Notes under the pieces: generated by a model
Databases searched by the model: none
What the model was told of the DNA's origin: nothing
The model's input: only the letters and a program-made list of their open reading frames with translations
Made by a program: the position numbers and the translations under genes
Shown: positions 37,041-46,633 of the stretch, piece by piece
Layout: every line of letters begins with the position of its first letter
Numbering within the stretch: the first letter of the stretch is position 1
Assembly: GCF_000195575.1 (NCBI RefSeq)
Contig: NC_015391.1
Coordinates: 222,501 to 286,500 of the forward strand
Length of the DNA: 64,000 bases
Source: Carnobacterium sp. 17-4
Lineage (GTDB): Bacteria; Bacillota; Bacilli; Lactobacillales; Carnobacteriaceae
Direction: 5' to 3'

Positions 37041-38169
37041 AGTGTTCATTTTTTTTAATGTATTGGTCAACTGGATAATTAGAGAGCGGTAAGTCAGTAG
37101 CTTCACCTGAGATAAGTTGGCTTAACATGTGCCCAATCAAAGGTCCAGAAGTTAACCCTGAAGATCCTAAACCACTAGCTGTAAAAAGGTTAGGGTACTC
37201 TGGAATAACACCAAAAAAAGGTGCGAAGTCAGATGTATAAGCCCTTGTACCTACGCGGATTCCTGTAATGGTTGCGTTTTTCAATCCAGGAGCAAGTTCT
37301 ATCGCTTCTTCTAGCATAAGCTCTAACTTTTCTTTAGTAGGTGTTAAATCATATCCGCCATCATTTTCATGAGTAGCTCCTACAATGATTTTTCCATTTG
37401 CAAAAGGAATGATATCTTTTTCACCATCAGGCATGATAACAGGCCAGTTTGACATCTCTTCTTGTAAGTGAAGTTGAACTAATTGCCCTTTTTGTGGGCG
37501 AATATCAACGTCTAAGCCAAGTGGTTTTAATAATTCGGGTAACCAGGCGCCAACTGCTAAAACAACTGTGTCATACGTTTTAGCTTGGATTTTGGTATGA
37601 ATAACATACTCACTTGAATTTGGAGAAGAGAGGGTGACTTTTTCTGAATAATAACGAAGACCATTAGATTGAGCTTGATTAATCAGTCTTTTTGTCAATA
37701 AAGAGCCATCTACTCGCGCGCCACCGGAAGCAAATAAAGCAGATTCTTCAGAGTCATATAATGGAAACTTAGCTTTGATTTCCTTCGGTGATAGGAGAGT
37801 CAGTTCCCCAATCTCTGGAGCTGTTTCTAGACGTTTGAGCGCTGTTTTTTCTAACTTTTTTAATAAACTTAGATTTTTTTTAAAGACCAAAGCGCCTACT
37901 TGTTGATAGATATCTGAATGAGTAAGCGATTCGCCCAAATCATCCATAAGTTGTGGATAAAAAGCGGCGCCTTTTGAAGCTAATTGGTACCATTCTTTAT
38001 TGCGTCGTTGAGATAGCCAAGGGCATATGATTCCAGCAGCAGCAGAAGTGGCTTGTCCTACACCATCATCATAGAGAGCTACTTCATAATTTTTTTGACT
38101 AAGGTAAAATGCAGCAGTCGCTCCTACTATACCACCGCCGATTATTGCAATTCGTTTGTGTTGTGTCAT
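37039..38169 (-). CDS. FAD-dependent amino-acid oxidase/dehydrogenase (DAO family)
   Basis: 376 aa of the DadA/glycine oxidase family. FAD-binding IAIIGGGIVGATAAFYLSQ at the N-terminus, RPQKGQLV in the middle and TASGLGSSGLTSGPLIG near the C-terminus. Length and pattern fit soluble D-amino acid or glycine oxidases. ThiO-like activity is possible but no thiamine genes are adjacent. The 282 bases up to aspA hold no gene, only an imperfect hairpin at about 38304-38323. Confidence 0.85.
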   Translation of the reverse strand: MTQHKRIAIIGGGIVGATAAFYLSQKNYEVALYDDGVGQATSAAAGIICPWLSQRRNKEWYQLASKGAAFYPQLMDDLGESLTHSDIYQQVGALVFKKNLSLLKKLEKTALKRLETAPEIGELTLLSPKEIKAKFPLYDSEESALFASGGARVDGSLLTKRLINQAQSNGLRYYSEKVTLSSPNSSEYVIHTKIQAKTYDTVVLAVGAWLPELLKPLGLDVDIRPQKGQLVQLHLQEEMSNWPVIMPDGEKDIIPFANGKIIVGATHENDGGYDLTPTKEKLELMLEEAIELAPGLKNATITGIRVGTRAYTSDFAPFFGVIPEYPNLFTASGLGSSGLTSGPLIGHMLSQLISGEATDLPLSNYPVDQYIKKNEH

Positions 38170-38451
38170 TGATCCTCATCCTTTACATCTACAACTACAT
38201 GTATTTATTCGTAAATAACAAAGTGTTAGTGTTCCGTGAACTATTTTTTATCACAATATTACTTTAGGTATGTACATAAAAAAATTCTTTATACCGCTCT
38301 TGGATCAGCTGCCAAGACCAATAAAAAGAATCGTAACACGGATAAGTATAAAACAAATGTTGATCTTTATAAATGAGATTTACTTAAAGAGTTAAAAAAC
38401 GTATCGTTTACTATGAAAAAGTAGTCAATTCGTACACACATGTCAAAGTAT

Positions 38452-39873
38452 TTATGCTAACACAGAAACAGCTGCATGGTTTGATGAAACAATACCTTTA
38501 GCTAATTTTTCTAAATCAAGCAGTTCATTGACTTTTTCTGCGGATAACCAGTTCTTTTCAAGGAGAATATGGCGAATGGAAATTCCAGTTTGTAAGGATT
38601 CTTTTGCTAGTTCACTTGCCTTTTGATAACCGATCAAAGGACAAAGAGCGGTAACGATTCCGGGGCTTTGTTCAACTTGACTCCGACAGTGTGCTTCATT
38701 GGCAGTAATGCCAATAATGCAGTTATCTGTTAAGGTCGTCACAGCATTTGTCAGCAGTTCTATAGAGCTGAAAAGATTCCGAAAAATAATAGGTTCAAAT
38801 GGATTTAATTCAAGCTGACCAGATTCGGCAGCCATGGTAATCGTAAGATCATTGCCGATAATTTGAAAAGCCACTTGAGAAACGACTTCTGGAATAACCG
38901 GGTTAACTTTTCCTGGCATGATTGAAGATCCATTTTGCATCGCGGGCAAATTGATTTCCCCGAAACCAGTTTTTGGGCCACTAGACAATAAGCGGAGGTC
39001 GTTGCACATTTTGGAGAGAGTAACAGCAGCTGTTTTTACAACTCCTGAAACACGAACAAATCCATCAACGTTTTGAGTAGCATCGTATAGATCATCAGCT
39101 TGTTGTAAAGGCAGCTTCAGTTCATGAGCAAGATTTTTGGCAATTGTCGCTGAATAACCTGCGGAGGCATTGATGCTATTTCCAATAGCTGTAGCGCCAA
39201 TGTTAAGAGTATACATCTCACTTGTGATGGTAGTTAACTGTTGAATGTCACGCTGAACAGCAGATTGATAGGCTTTGAAAGAACGTCCTAAAGTTGTAGG
39301 TACAGCATCTTGCAATTGCGTTCTTCCCATTTTGATAACGTTTGAAAATTCTGCTGCTTTTCGCTCCAATGATTTTTCCAAATAGGTGAGAGTTGAAATA
39401 AGTTGTGGCAGAAGTTCTAAGACCGTTAGCTTTCCGGCTGTTGGAAAAACATCATTCGTTGATTGAGAGCAGTTCACGTGATCATTAGGGTGGACCAGTT
39501 CATAGGTTTCTTTTGTTCCTCCAAGAATTTCACTGGCACGGTGTGCAATAACTTCATTCATATTCATATTTGCTGAAGTTCCAGCGCCGCCTTGAATAGC
39601 ATCAACGATAAAATCAGCTTGAAAGTGTCCGGCAATAATTTCATCACTTGCTTTACAGATAGCCTCTGTAATTGGAGCTGATAGGTTCTTTTCTTGATAA
39701 TTGGTGAGTGCGGCTACTTTTTTTATGAGCGCTAATTTTTTTATAAGGATAGGATGCAACTTTTCACCGGATAGGGAAAAATTATTTTTTGCTCGTAGGG
39801 ACTGTACTCCATAATAAGCTTCATTTGGAATGGGTAAGCTGCCGATTGAGTCAAATTCTATTCGTGTATTCAT
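38452..39873 (-). CDS. aspA: Aspartate ammonia-lyase
   Basis: 473 aa, aspartate to fumarate plus ammonia, homotetramer. Family signature GSSIMPGKVNPVIPEV with the catalytic serine loop. NCSQSTNDVFPTA and GRTQLQDAVP are the other conserved blocks. LELNPFEP in place of the fumarase pattern favours aspartase. GAGGAG lies 10 bases before ATG 39873. The longer frame from 39891 starts inside that site. An Lrp-type regulator gene is divergent, 262 bases away. Confidence 0.92.
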   Translation of the reverse strand: MNTRIEFDSIGSLPIPNEAYYGVQSLRAKNNFSLSGEKLHPILIKKLALIKKVAALTNYQEKNLSAPITEAICKASDEIIAGHFQADFIVDAIQGGAGTSANMNMNEVIAHRASEILGGTKETYELVHPNDHVNCSQSTNDVFPTAGKLTVLELLPQLISTLTYLEKSLERKAAEFSNVIKMGRTQLQDAVPTTLGRSFKAYQSAVQRDIQQLTTITSEMYTLNIGATAIGNSINASAGYSATIAKNLAHELKLPLQQADDLYDATQNVDGFVRVSGVVKTAAVTLSKMCNDLRLLSSGPKTGFGEINLPAMQNGSSIMPGKVNPVIPEVVSQVAFQIIGNDLTITMAAESGQLELNPFEPIIFRNLFSSIELLTNAVTTLTDNCIIGITANEAHCRSQVEQSPGIVTALCPLIGYQKASELAKESLQTGISIRHILLEKNWLSAEKVNELLDLEKLAKGIVSSNHAAVSVLA

Positions 39874-40067
39874 TTCTGTCACACTCCTCAAATGTAGGGT
39901 AAAAGACTTTTGTTAAAATCTATTTTAAAAGATACCATGCTAGAAACGAGGAGTAAATAGCCAAAGAATAAGAAAAAACAAATGATTGGTATAGGTGTGT
40001 TTTTAGTTAGATAATACGATTTTTGCTTGATTAAAATTTGTTTTATTAAGCGTAAAGTTTTTTATGT

Positions 40068-40095
40068 TTGAAATGTCTACCTCAATCTGTATAAT
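40068..40095 (+). promoter_or_regulatory. Promoter of the Lrp-family gene
   Basis: TTGAAA (40068-40073), 16 bases, TATAAT (40090-40095), 41 bases before the start codon. Confidence 0.7.
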
Positions 40096-40135
40096 CTAAA
40101 TAGAAAGAAAGTCTTTAAAAAAAGGATGGGATAAA

Positions 40136-40573
40136 ATGGATAGTATTGATAAACAGATTATTCAATTATTGGGAGATAATGCACGAGCATCATTAAAAGA
40201 GATTGCAGCTGAAACATTTTTATCCTCTCCCGCCGTATCTGCACGGATTGCTCGTTTAGAGAATGAAGGGATCATTACAGGCTATTCAGCTCAAATAAAT
40301 TTACATAAGTTAGGTTATCATATTACTGCGTTCATCAATTTGGAACTGAGTCCTAATCAAAAACCGACATTTTATCCATTTGTCAAAGCATGCCCTAATA
40401 TCCTTGAATGCAATTGTGTAACAGGAGAGTACTCCATGCTTTTAAAAGTGGCTTTTCCATCTACGGTTGAGCTAGATGGGTTTATTGGTGAATTACAGCA
40501 GTTTGGAAAAACCTATACACAGATTGTTTTTTCGACTAGCATAGAACCTAGAGGGGTTCAGTTAAAAGAGTAG
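40136..40573 (+). CDS. Lrp/AsnC family transcriptional regulator
   Basis: 145 aa. N-terminal HTH (IDKQIIQLLGDNARASLKEIA, then SSPAVSARIARLENEGIITGY), C-terminal RAM ligand-binding domain with GEYSMLLKVAF. It lies divergent from aspA with own promoter, so control of aspA in response to an amino acid is the simplest guess. It ends in a terminator shared with proA. Confidence 0.9.
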   Translation: MDSIDKQIIQLLGDNARASLKEIAAETFLSSPAVSARIARLENEGIITGYSAQINLHKLGYHITAFINLELSPNQKPTFYPFVKACPNILECNCVTGEYSMLLKVAFPSTVELDGFIGELQQFGKTYTQIVFSTSIEPRGVQLKE

Positions 40574-40576
40574 AGT

Positions 40577-40622
40577 AAAAAAAAGGATCTCATTTTCTAT
40601 TAGAAAGTGAGATCCTTTTTTT
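40577..40622. terminator. Bidirectional terminator
   Basis: AAAAAAGGATCTCA-TTTCT with its complement and T-runs on both strands. Confidence 0.9.
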
Positions 40623-40639
40623 ATTTTTATAGCTAGGTT

Positions 40640-41884
40640 TTATCGAATCTGTCCTTCACCAAAAATAATGTATTTGGATGAAGTCAGTTCATTTAGACCC
40701 ATTGGCCCACGGGCATGCAATTTTTGAGTGCTTATTCCAATTTCTGCACCAAATCCAAATTCGAAACCATCTGTAAAACGAGTAGAAGCATTAATATAAA
40801 CAGCAGCAGAGTCAACTTCACGATGAAATTGCAGACCAGAAGCATAATCATCTGTCACGATGGCTTCAGAATGGCCAGTACTGTAACGATCAATGTGCTC
40901 AATCGCTTCATCTAGAGAAGAAACAACCTTAACAGCTAAGATAAAGTCTAAGAATTCTGTTTCCCAGTCTTCTTGAGTAGCTGGTATGGCTTTTTTTAAA
41001 TAAGATAAGGCTTTTTCATCTGCTCTTAATTCAACATTCCAAGGAGCTAAAGCTTTTTCAATTACAGGCAAAAAGCTTTCCGCTACGTCTTCATGAATCA
41101 ATAAAGTTTCAGCAGCGTTGCATACGGAAGGTCTAGAACATTTGGCGTTTACAATAATATCAGTTGCCATTGCTAATTGAGCATCTTTATCAATATAAAT
41201 ATGACAATTTCCGGTTCCGGTCTCAATTACAGGGACGGTAGCTGTTTCTAAAACGGCTTGAATTAATTTTGCTCCACCACGTGGAATCAAAACATCCAAA
41301 TAACGGTTTAATCGCATCATTTCGTTAGAACTTTCGCGTGTGGTATCTTCAACCAATTGGATCGTTGTAGAAGGGAAAACTGTTGTTGCAAGTGCATCTT
41401 GTAAGATGCGAACGAGCGCCTTATTTGAATGGATGGCTTCCTTACCGCCACGTAAAATGACCGCATTACCGGCCTTAAAACACAACGATCCAGCATCGGT
41501 CGTTACATTTGGACGAGATTCATAAATAATCCCAATGACTCCTAATGGGACACGTTGTTTTCCAATCGTCAATCCAGCTTCGTTTTTCCACATTCCATCA
41601 ACTTTTCCAATTGGATCTGGTAAGTCGGCTATTTTAAGGATTCCATCAGCCATAGCCTCGATGCGTTCCTTAGTTAAGATTAAACGATCCATCATATTTT
41701 CTGATATTCCGTTTTCTTTAGCAGCTATTAAATCTAACTTGTTTGCTGTGAGAATAGTTTCTGTATGAGCAATCAAAGCTTGGCTCATTAATTTTAATGC
41801 TTCATTTTTTTCAGATGAAGTAGCTCTTGCCAGCGAGCGTGCTGCTTTCTTTGCTTTTTCACCTAATTGAATCAAAGTTTCCAT
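40640..41884 (-). CDS. proA: Gamma-glutamyl phosphate reductase
   Basis: 414 aa, second step of proline synthesis, NADPH reduction of glutamyl phosphate. Aldehyde-dehydrogenase fold with nucleophile Cys in [14 protein letters not shown] and the [10 protein letters not shown] block. ERV-like start region [15 protein letters not shown]. It lies 18 bases after proB. AGGAGG precedes the ATG. Confidence 0.96.
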   Translation of the reverse strand: METLIQLGEKAKKAARSLARATSSEKNEALKLMSQALIAHTETILTANKLDLIAAKENGISENMMDRLILTKERIEAMADGILKIADLPDPIGKVDGMWKNEAGLTIGKQRVPLGVIGIIYESRPNVTTDAGSLCFKAGNAVILRGGKEAIHSNKALVRILQDALATTVFPSTTIQLVEDTTRESSNEMMRLNRYLDVLIPRGGAKLIQAVLETATVPVIETGTGNCHIYIDKDAQLAMATDIIVNAKCSRPSVCNAAETLLIHEDVAESFLPVIEKALAPWNVELRADEKALSYLKKAIPATQEDWETEFLDFILAVKVVSSLDEAIEHIDRYSTGHSEAIVTDDYASGLQFHREVDSAAVYINASTRFTDGFEFGFGAEIGISTQKLHARGPMGLNELTSSKYIIFGEGQIR

Positions 41885-41902
41885 AAAAACACTCCTCCTA
41901 AT

Positions 41903-42724
41903 TTAGTCAGCTGAGAATAAAGTTCCAATTTGTTTGCCTTCAATAATATCAAAAATAATCGTTGGGTCTTCACCGTTAGCTAACACCATTTGACGGGCAT
42001 TTTTTAAAATGTGATTAGCAGCAATCAACTTGGTAGACATTCCGCCAGTTCCATAGCTGGATCCTTTTCCGCCCGCAAGAGCGTATAAGTCATCCGTAAT
42101 GGTGTGGATTTCATCAAATAGAACAGCGTCAGGCTCATCATTTGGGTTTTTATCATAAAACCCATCAATATCTGATAACATAATCAGCAAATCAGCATCC
42201 GTAATTTCTGCAACAATAGCGGATAAACGGTCATTATCACCAAATTTGGTCAAATGATCCAATTCATCAACTGCAACAGTATCATTTTCATTTACGATTG
42301 GAATAATACCTTTTACAAGCAATTGTTCAAATGTATTGATCGCATTTAGACGGCTAGTTGGAAACTCTACAATATCTCGTGTCATTAAAACTTGACCGAT
42401 GATTTGTCCATAGCCAAAAAAGAATTTGCTGTATAAATTCATCAATTCGGTTTGTCCTACAGAAGCTACAGCTTGCTGTTCAGGAATCGTTTTTGGTCGT
42501 TCGCTAAGATGCAGACGAGAGATTCCCACTCCTACAGCTCCAGAAGAGACTAGAATCACTTCTTTTCCTTGGTTTTTTAAATCAGATAAGACAAAAGCTA
42601 ATTTTTCTAAACGTTGTAAATTAATAGTACCATTAGGATACATGATCGTGCTGGTTCCAACTTTTACAACGATTCGTTTACAAGAAGATAATAATTGTCG
42701 AGAAGTAGTCGTCATTTTTTTCAT
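41903..42724 (-). CDS. proB: Glutamate 5-kinase
   Basis: 273 aa, first step of proline synthesis. Amino-acid kinase fold: RIVVKVGTSTIM, VSSGAVGVG, NENDTVAV, FGDNDRLSAIVA and GTGGMSTKL. It lacks the C-terminal PUA domain of the E. coli enzyme (about 367 aa), as usual in streptococci and relatives. The region before it (to 42876) has no T-box. The ribosome site is weak, and the ATG at 42715 is a possible alternative start. Confidence 0.94.
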   Translation of the reverse strand: MKKMTTTSRQLLSSCKRIVVKVGTSTIMYPNGTINLQRLEKLAFVLSDLKNQGKEVILVSSGAVGVGISRLHLSERPKTIPEQQAVASVGQTELMNLYSKFFFGYGQIIGQVLMTRDIVEFPTSRLNAINTFEQLLVKGIIPIVNENDTVAVDELDHLTKFGDNDRLSAIVAEITDADLLIMLSDIDGFYDKNPNDEPDAVLFDEIHTITDDLYALAGGKGSSYGTGGMSTKLIAANHILKNARQMVLANGEDPTIIFDIIEGKQIGTLFSAD

Positions 42725-42876
42725 CCATTCTATACTTAATAACCCTAAAAAATTCGGTTTAGTTTAATGAATTTGTTCATTAAACAGTAAGACATTCTGT
42801 TCCATTTATTCTACCAGTTTCTAAGGTAAAAAACTATTTTTTCTGGCTTTTGACTAAAGAGATAGACTAAAGAACC

Positions 42877-42914
42877 AAAAGAAAGGCCCTGGCAGATGCC
42901 TAGGACCTTTTCTT
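42877..42914 (-). terminator. Terminator of the P-type ATPase gene
   Basis: On the minus strand, AAAAGG-CC-AGGCA paired with TGCC-GG-CCTTT around a small loop, followed by TTCTTTTGG. Confidence 0.7.
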
Positions 42915-42939
42915 CTATACTTTAGTTTTTTTTGATAAC

Positions 42940-45582
42940 TTAAAATGTTTTATTCATTTTACGCATAATGAATTTTTGAAGTTCAACTACTATAAGAATA
43001 GTAAGTGATAGTCCAATAGCAATTATCCAATGCGTCATACTGATAGCAACTAAGTTAAAAATACCAGCTAAGAATGGTACAGTAGCCACTATGGTAATCA
43101 ATGCAATTGAGAGCATTGCTAACCAGAACAAGTTCATGTTGGATGTGATCCCAACTTTGAAAATAGATTCTTTACTACGTGCGTTGAAGATGTGCAGTAC
43201 AGAAGACCAACCAAGAATTAAGAAAGCCATTGTTTGACCAACGTCATGACTTGCGGTGATCGTAGAATCGATATCAATAAATGAACCCACGTAGAAACCA
43301 ATAAGAGTCGTAATTGTGAACGTTAAAGCTGCAATTGCAATATTCCGATAGCCGCCCTTAGCGAAGATACTTTCACCTTTAGCTGTTGGTTCATTAGCCA
43401 TAATAGTCGGATCAGCTTTTTCTTTGCTTAATGCAAAACCAGGAATTCCATCTGCTACTACATTAACAAATAGTAGTTGAATCGCAATAACTGGTAAGCC
43501 CCAGCCCATAATGACAGCAATTAACATAATGAAAATCTCTGAAATGTTACATGATAATAGGAAATAAACGGTTTTTTTGATATTCTCATAAACACGTCTA
43601 CCTTCTTCAACAGCATGGACAATAGTATCAAATTTGTCATCGGTTAAGATCATGTCAGAAGCACTTTTAGCAACCTCAGTACCGGTAATTCCCATGGCAG
43701 TACCAACATCAGCCGCTTTTAAGGCGGGTGCATCATTGACACCGTCTCCGGTCATGGCTACTACTTCTCCATGTGATTGCCAAGCTTTAACGATTCTAAT
43801 CTTGTCTTCAGGAGAAACACGTGCATAAACGGAATAATCACGAATTGTTTCTTTTAGTTTTTCATCTGAAAGTTTACCTAATTCAGCACCTGTGATTGCT
43901 TTATCGCCTTCTTCAAAAATACCTATTTGTTTAGCGATGGCAGAAGCTGTAGCAGCATGGTCACCAGTAATCATAATGGTTTTAATACCGGCTGACTTGG
44001 CTTCTTTAACTGCTTGGATGCTTTCTTCTCTTGGAGGATCAATCATTCCGACAATCCCAGCAAATGTAATCCCATCTTCAAGTTCTTCGGGACTTAAATC
44101 TTCTGGAAGTGTATCGTATGTTTTATATCCAACAGCGATAACACGTAAAGCATCATTAGCAAATGAGTCATGGATATCTCGTGCATTTTGACCTACTTCA
44201 TCTGTAATAGACGAAAATTCAACTGGTAAACGATCAAAAGCTCCCTTAGTAATGGAAATGTAATGACCATCTATCTCATGAACAGTCGTCATCAACTTAC
44301 GAATAGAATCAAAAGGTATCTCGTGCACACGTGGGTAAGACTCATCTAAATCATCTTTTTGTAGTCCTTTTTTTTGTAACAAGCGGATAATCGCTGTTTC
44401 AGTAGGATCACCACTAATAACTTCCTCGCCATCACGATCTTCAATAGTCGCATTTGAGGCTAGGCTCATCATCTTAAGAACCCATTTTTCATCATCACCA
44501 AACTCATTTTTTACATTTATTGGTTCATGAGGAAAAGCCCAAAGCTTTTGAATGGTCATTTGATTTTGAGTTAATGTTCCTGTTTTATCTGAAGCAATAA
44601 CAGAAGCACTACCTAAAGTTTCAACGGAAGGGATGGTTCGGATGATCGCATTGCGATCTACCATATTTTTCACACCATTAGCTAATGAAATAGTGACGAT
44701 AACAGGTAAGGTTTCAGGAACAGCTGCAACAGCAAGTGATACAGCAGTCATTAAGCTAAGGATAAATGCTTCTCCTTGAAGGAAGCTTAAAATGAAAATA
44801 ATAACCCCAGCAATTAAAGCTATGACACTTACTTGTTTTCCTAAACTATCCATTCTAGATTGTAAAGGTGTTTTTCCTTGTTTAGTACTGTTCAATAAGT
44901 TTGCAACAGAACCCATTTCTGTGTCCATACCAGTTGTTACGACAATAGCTTTTGCTCGTCCATTGGTAACCAAGGTTCCAGAAAAAACAGTATTAAATAC
45001 ATCACCAACAGGGCTGTCTTCTTCAATTTCTGCATTTTCGTCTTTTTCGACAGGCACACTTTCACCAGTTAATGCAGACTCTTCGACTTGTAAATCACCA
45101 CTAGAAATTAAACGAGCATCTGCAGGTATTTGATCACCTGCTTCTAATAGTATAATGTCTCCTGGTACTAACTCGGCAGCGTCAATAACGTCTTCTTGAC
45201 CATCTCTTATAACGCGTGCTTGTGGAGCAGATAGACTTTGCAATGAAGCCAAAGCTTTTTCAGCTTTTCCTTCCTGCCTAAGAGCAATAACAACATTGAT
45301 GACAATAATAGAGAAGATTACAATAGGTTCTGATAAATCGTCGGGGTGTTCAGTAATGGCAATATACGTGGAGATAATTCCGGCAAGGATCAAGATAATA
45401 ACGGTGACATCTTTTAATTGATCAAGAATCTTTGAAAATAAAGAAACACTTTCCTCTTCATCAAATTGGTTGGCACCAAATTGTTTTTTGTGTTCTTCTA
45501 CTTCCTTCGGGGATAACCCTGTTTCTGCGTTGCTGTTGAACTGTGATATAATGGAATCTAATTTTTTTGTTCTAAAATCCAT
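42940..45582 (-). CDS. Cation-transporting P-type ATPase (calcium type)
   Basis: 880 aa P2-type pump. N-terminal cation-ATPase domain, actuator TGES, phosphorylated D332 in SDKTGTLT, hinge TGDGVNDAPALK and ten helices. TM4 has PETLPVIV where most Ca pumps have PEGLP, keeping the ligand glutamate. TM6 has NVVADGIPGFAL. Export of Ca2+ is likely (compare streptococcal CaxP), but Mn or another ion cannot be excluded. AGGAGG before ATG 45582 decides the start. 19 upstream codons are excluded. The promoter overlaps a palindrome. Confidence 0.9.
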   Translation of the reverse strand: MDFRTKKLDSIISQFNSNAETGLSPKEVEEHKKQFGANQFDEEESVSLFSKILDQLKDVTVIILILAGIISTYIAITEHPDDLSEPIVIFSIIVINVVIALRQEGKAEKALASLQSLSAPQARVIRDGQEDVIDAAELVPGDIILLEAGDQIPADARLISSGDLQVEESALTGESVPVEKDENAEIEEDSPVGDVFNTVFSGTLVTNGRAKAIVVTTGMDTEMGSVANLLNSTKQGKTPLQSRMDSLGKQVSVIALIAGVIIFILSFLQGEAFILSLMTAVSLAVAAVPETLPVIVTISLANGVKNMVDRNAIIRTIPSVETLGSASVIASDKTGTLTQNQMTIQKLWAFPHEPINVKNEFGDDEKWVLKMMSLASNATIEDRDGEEVISGDPTETAIIRLLQKKGLQKDDLDESYPRVHEIPFDSIRKLMTTVHEIDGHYISITKGAFDRLPVEFSSITDEVGQNARDIHDSFANDALRVIAVGYKTYDTLPEDLSPEELEDGITFAGIVGMIDPPREESIQAVKEAKSAGIKTIMITGDHAATASAIAKQIGIFEEGDKAITGAELGKLSDEKLKETIRDYSVYARVSPEDKIRIVKAWQSHGEVVAMTGDGVNDAPALKAADVGTAMGITGTEVAKSASDMILTDDKFDTIVHAVEEGRRVYENIKKTVYFLLSCNISEIFIMLIAVIMGWGLPVIAIQLLFVNVVADGIPGFALSKEKADPTIMANEPTAKGESIFAKGGYRNIAIAALTFTITTLIGFYVGSFIDIDSTITASHDVGQTMAFLILGWSSVLHIFNARSKESIFKVGITSNMNLFWLAMLSIALITIVATVPFLAGIFNLVAISMTHWIIAIGLSLTILIVVELQKFIMRKMNKTF

Positions 45583-45635
45583 AACATTCCTCCTAATAAG
45601 TATTTTTAACATAATGGATGAAACAAGTAAGTTAG

Positions 45636-45695
45636 ACAAGCAACCACTTGTTTGTTTCTATAAGTATACCAATATTTTTTTGCTTTTGTCAAGTT
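45636..45695 (-). promoter_or_regulatory. Promoter and palindrome of the P-type ATPase gene
   Basis: Minus strand: TTGACA, 18 bases, TATACT at about 45695-45660, a near-consensus promoter. At the expected transcription start lies ACAAGTGGTTGCTTGT (about 45652-45637), arms ACAAG/CTTGT, placed as an operator would be. Confidence 0.6.
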
Positions 45696-45753
45696 AGGAG
45701 CTTGAAAAAAAGTAAGTAATATTAAAATATTAGTAGGGCAATATTATTTTAGG

Positions 45754-45850
45754 TAAAAAAAACCACCCATATAAAAAGGGTGGTAGAGGAGTCATTGCCA
45801 TTTACTTTGGAGGAGAAAAGGCAATATAAAAAGTTGGTTGTTATTGGTAT
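45754..45850 (-). ncRNA. Candidate C-rich small RNA A
   Basis: Read on the minus strand: possible -10 TATAGT (45862-45857), hairpin ATTGCC/GGCAAT (45825-45820 and 45799-45794) whose 20-base loop contains TCTCCTCC, the exact complement of an SD sequence, then linker GACTCCTCT (45793-45785), then terminator ACCACCC/GGGTGGT with eight T (45784-45754). About 97 bases. No plausible ORF. It is similar in build to the element at 45926-46030. The 5' end is a guess. Confidence 0.55.
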
Positions 45851-45925
45851 AAGTAAACTATAACGATAAGTTATGAAGAAAATGTGATGAAATTTATATA
45901 TATCCCTTAAGGTAATGATAAAAGA

Positions 45926-46030
45926 TAAAAAAGCTATCTCAATTAAGAGATAGCTAAGGGGATAAGACTCTTTTCAATAGGGGGAGAAAAGAGAGTGAAA
46001 ATAAATTCAGTTTTATTTAAACAACGCTTA
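45926..46030 (-). ncRNA. Candidate C-rich small RNA B
   Basis: Minus strand: possible -10 sites TATGAT (46042-46037) or TATAAG (46032-46027), hairpin CTCTTTTC/GAAAAGAG (45993-45986 and 45975-45968) with loop TCCCCCTATT, linker CTTATCCCCTT (45966-45956), terminator AGCTATCTC/GAGATAGCT with six T (45955-45926). Stem sequences differ from RNA A but the parts, their order and the C-rich loop and linker are the same. The terminator could also serve the DJ-1/PfpI gene upstream. Confidence 0.5.
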
Positions 46031-46032
46031 TA

Positions 46033-46067
46033 GTTTATCATAATCAATTAAACATCCTATGATAAAC
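46033..46067. repeat. Inverted repeat upstream of RNA B
   Basis: GTTTATCAT (46033-46041) and ATGATAAAC (46059-46067), perfect 9-base arms, 17-base spacer. It overlaps the possible promoter of RNA B, so it may be an operator. Confidence 0.5.
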
Positions 46068-46114
46068 AAGTAAAAAATTTAATGGAATTAAATTAAAAAA
46101 TACTTATTTAATCA

Positions 46115-46633
46115 TTACTTAGATAAAGCGTTCACGATTGCTTTATTAAAAGCGGGAAGGTCTTCAGGTGTACGGCTTGAAATAATGCCGCTTTCGTCTT
46201 CCACAACTTCGCTATCCTCAAATAATGCGCCTGCATTTTTTAAGTCGACACCCACTTGTTTAACAGCAGTCATTCTTTTGCCTTTAACAACTTCAGCGTT
46301 AATAAGAAGTTGTGGACCATGGCAAATTGAAAAAATTGGTTTTTTAGCATCAGCGAATGCCTTAGTAAAAGCTAAAAATCGATCATCCGCTCTTAATTGA
46401 TCTGGTGAAAAACCACCGGGAATCAATAGTGCATCGAACTCTTCCGGTGAAACATCATCAATACCTTTATCAATGGTAATGGTGGTTTCTCCTTTTTTAC
46501 CTGTAACAGTATTCCCTGCTTTTTTCTCGATAGTGATCACTTCATGACCTGCATTTGTTAAAGCCTCTTTTGGAGAAGTGAATTCGACATCTTCAAATAA
46601 ATTGGTCACAACTGTTGCAATTTTCTTTCCCAT
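46115..46633 (-). CDS. DJ-1/PfpI family protein (general stress protein 18 type)
   Basis: 172 aa type 1 glutamine-amidotransferase-like fold. Nucleophile-elbow Cys C104 in SICHGPQLL, acidic partner in LFEDVEF. YraA/YfkM-type members have been linked to thiol and carbonyl stress and to glyoxalase III or deglycase activity, which is debated. AAAGAGGG precedes the ATG. Divergent from mgsA, 169 bases away, a pairing of interest because mgsA makes methylglyoxal. Confidence 0.9.
   Translation of the reverse strand: MGKKIATVVTNLFEDVEFTSPKEALTNAGHEVITIEKKAGNTVTGKKGETTITIDKGIDDVSPEEFDALLIPGGFSPDQLRADDRFLAFTKAFADAKKPIFSICHGPQLLINAEVVKGKRMTAVKQVGVDLKNAGALFEDSEVVEDESGIISSRTPEDLPAFNKAIVNALSK

Noticed and set aside
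38170-38451. Possible small RNA or gene between the FAD oxidase and aspA
   Set aside because: Only an imperfect TCTTGG/CCAAGA hairpin without T-run. No promoter-terminator pair.
42725-42939. Proline T-box before proBA
   Set aside because: No AGGGTGG-type T-box core on the minus strand. Only a terminator of the neighbouring gene is present.
45958-46032. 12-codon GTG ORF (45995-46033 region) on the plus strand after AGGGGGAG
   Set aside because: The G-rich site is explained as the complement of the C-rich loop of candidate RNA B. There is no promoter on this strand.
45583-46114. yybP-ykoY manganese riboswitch before the P-type ATPase
   Set aside because: Lactococcal relatives of this pump have one, but I find no matching core. 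The promoter lies within 120 bases of the start and the upstream hairpins end in terminators.
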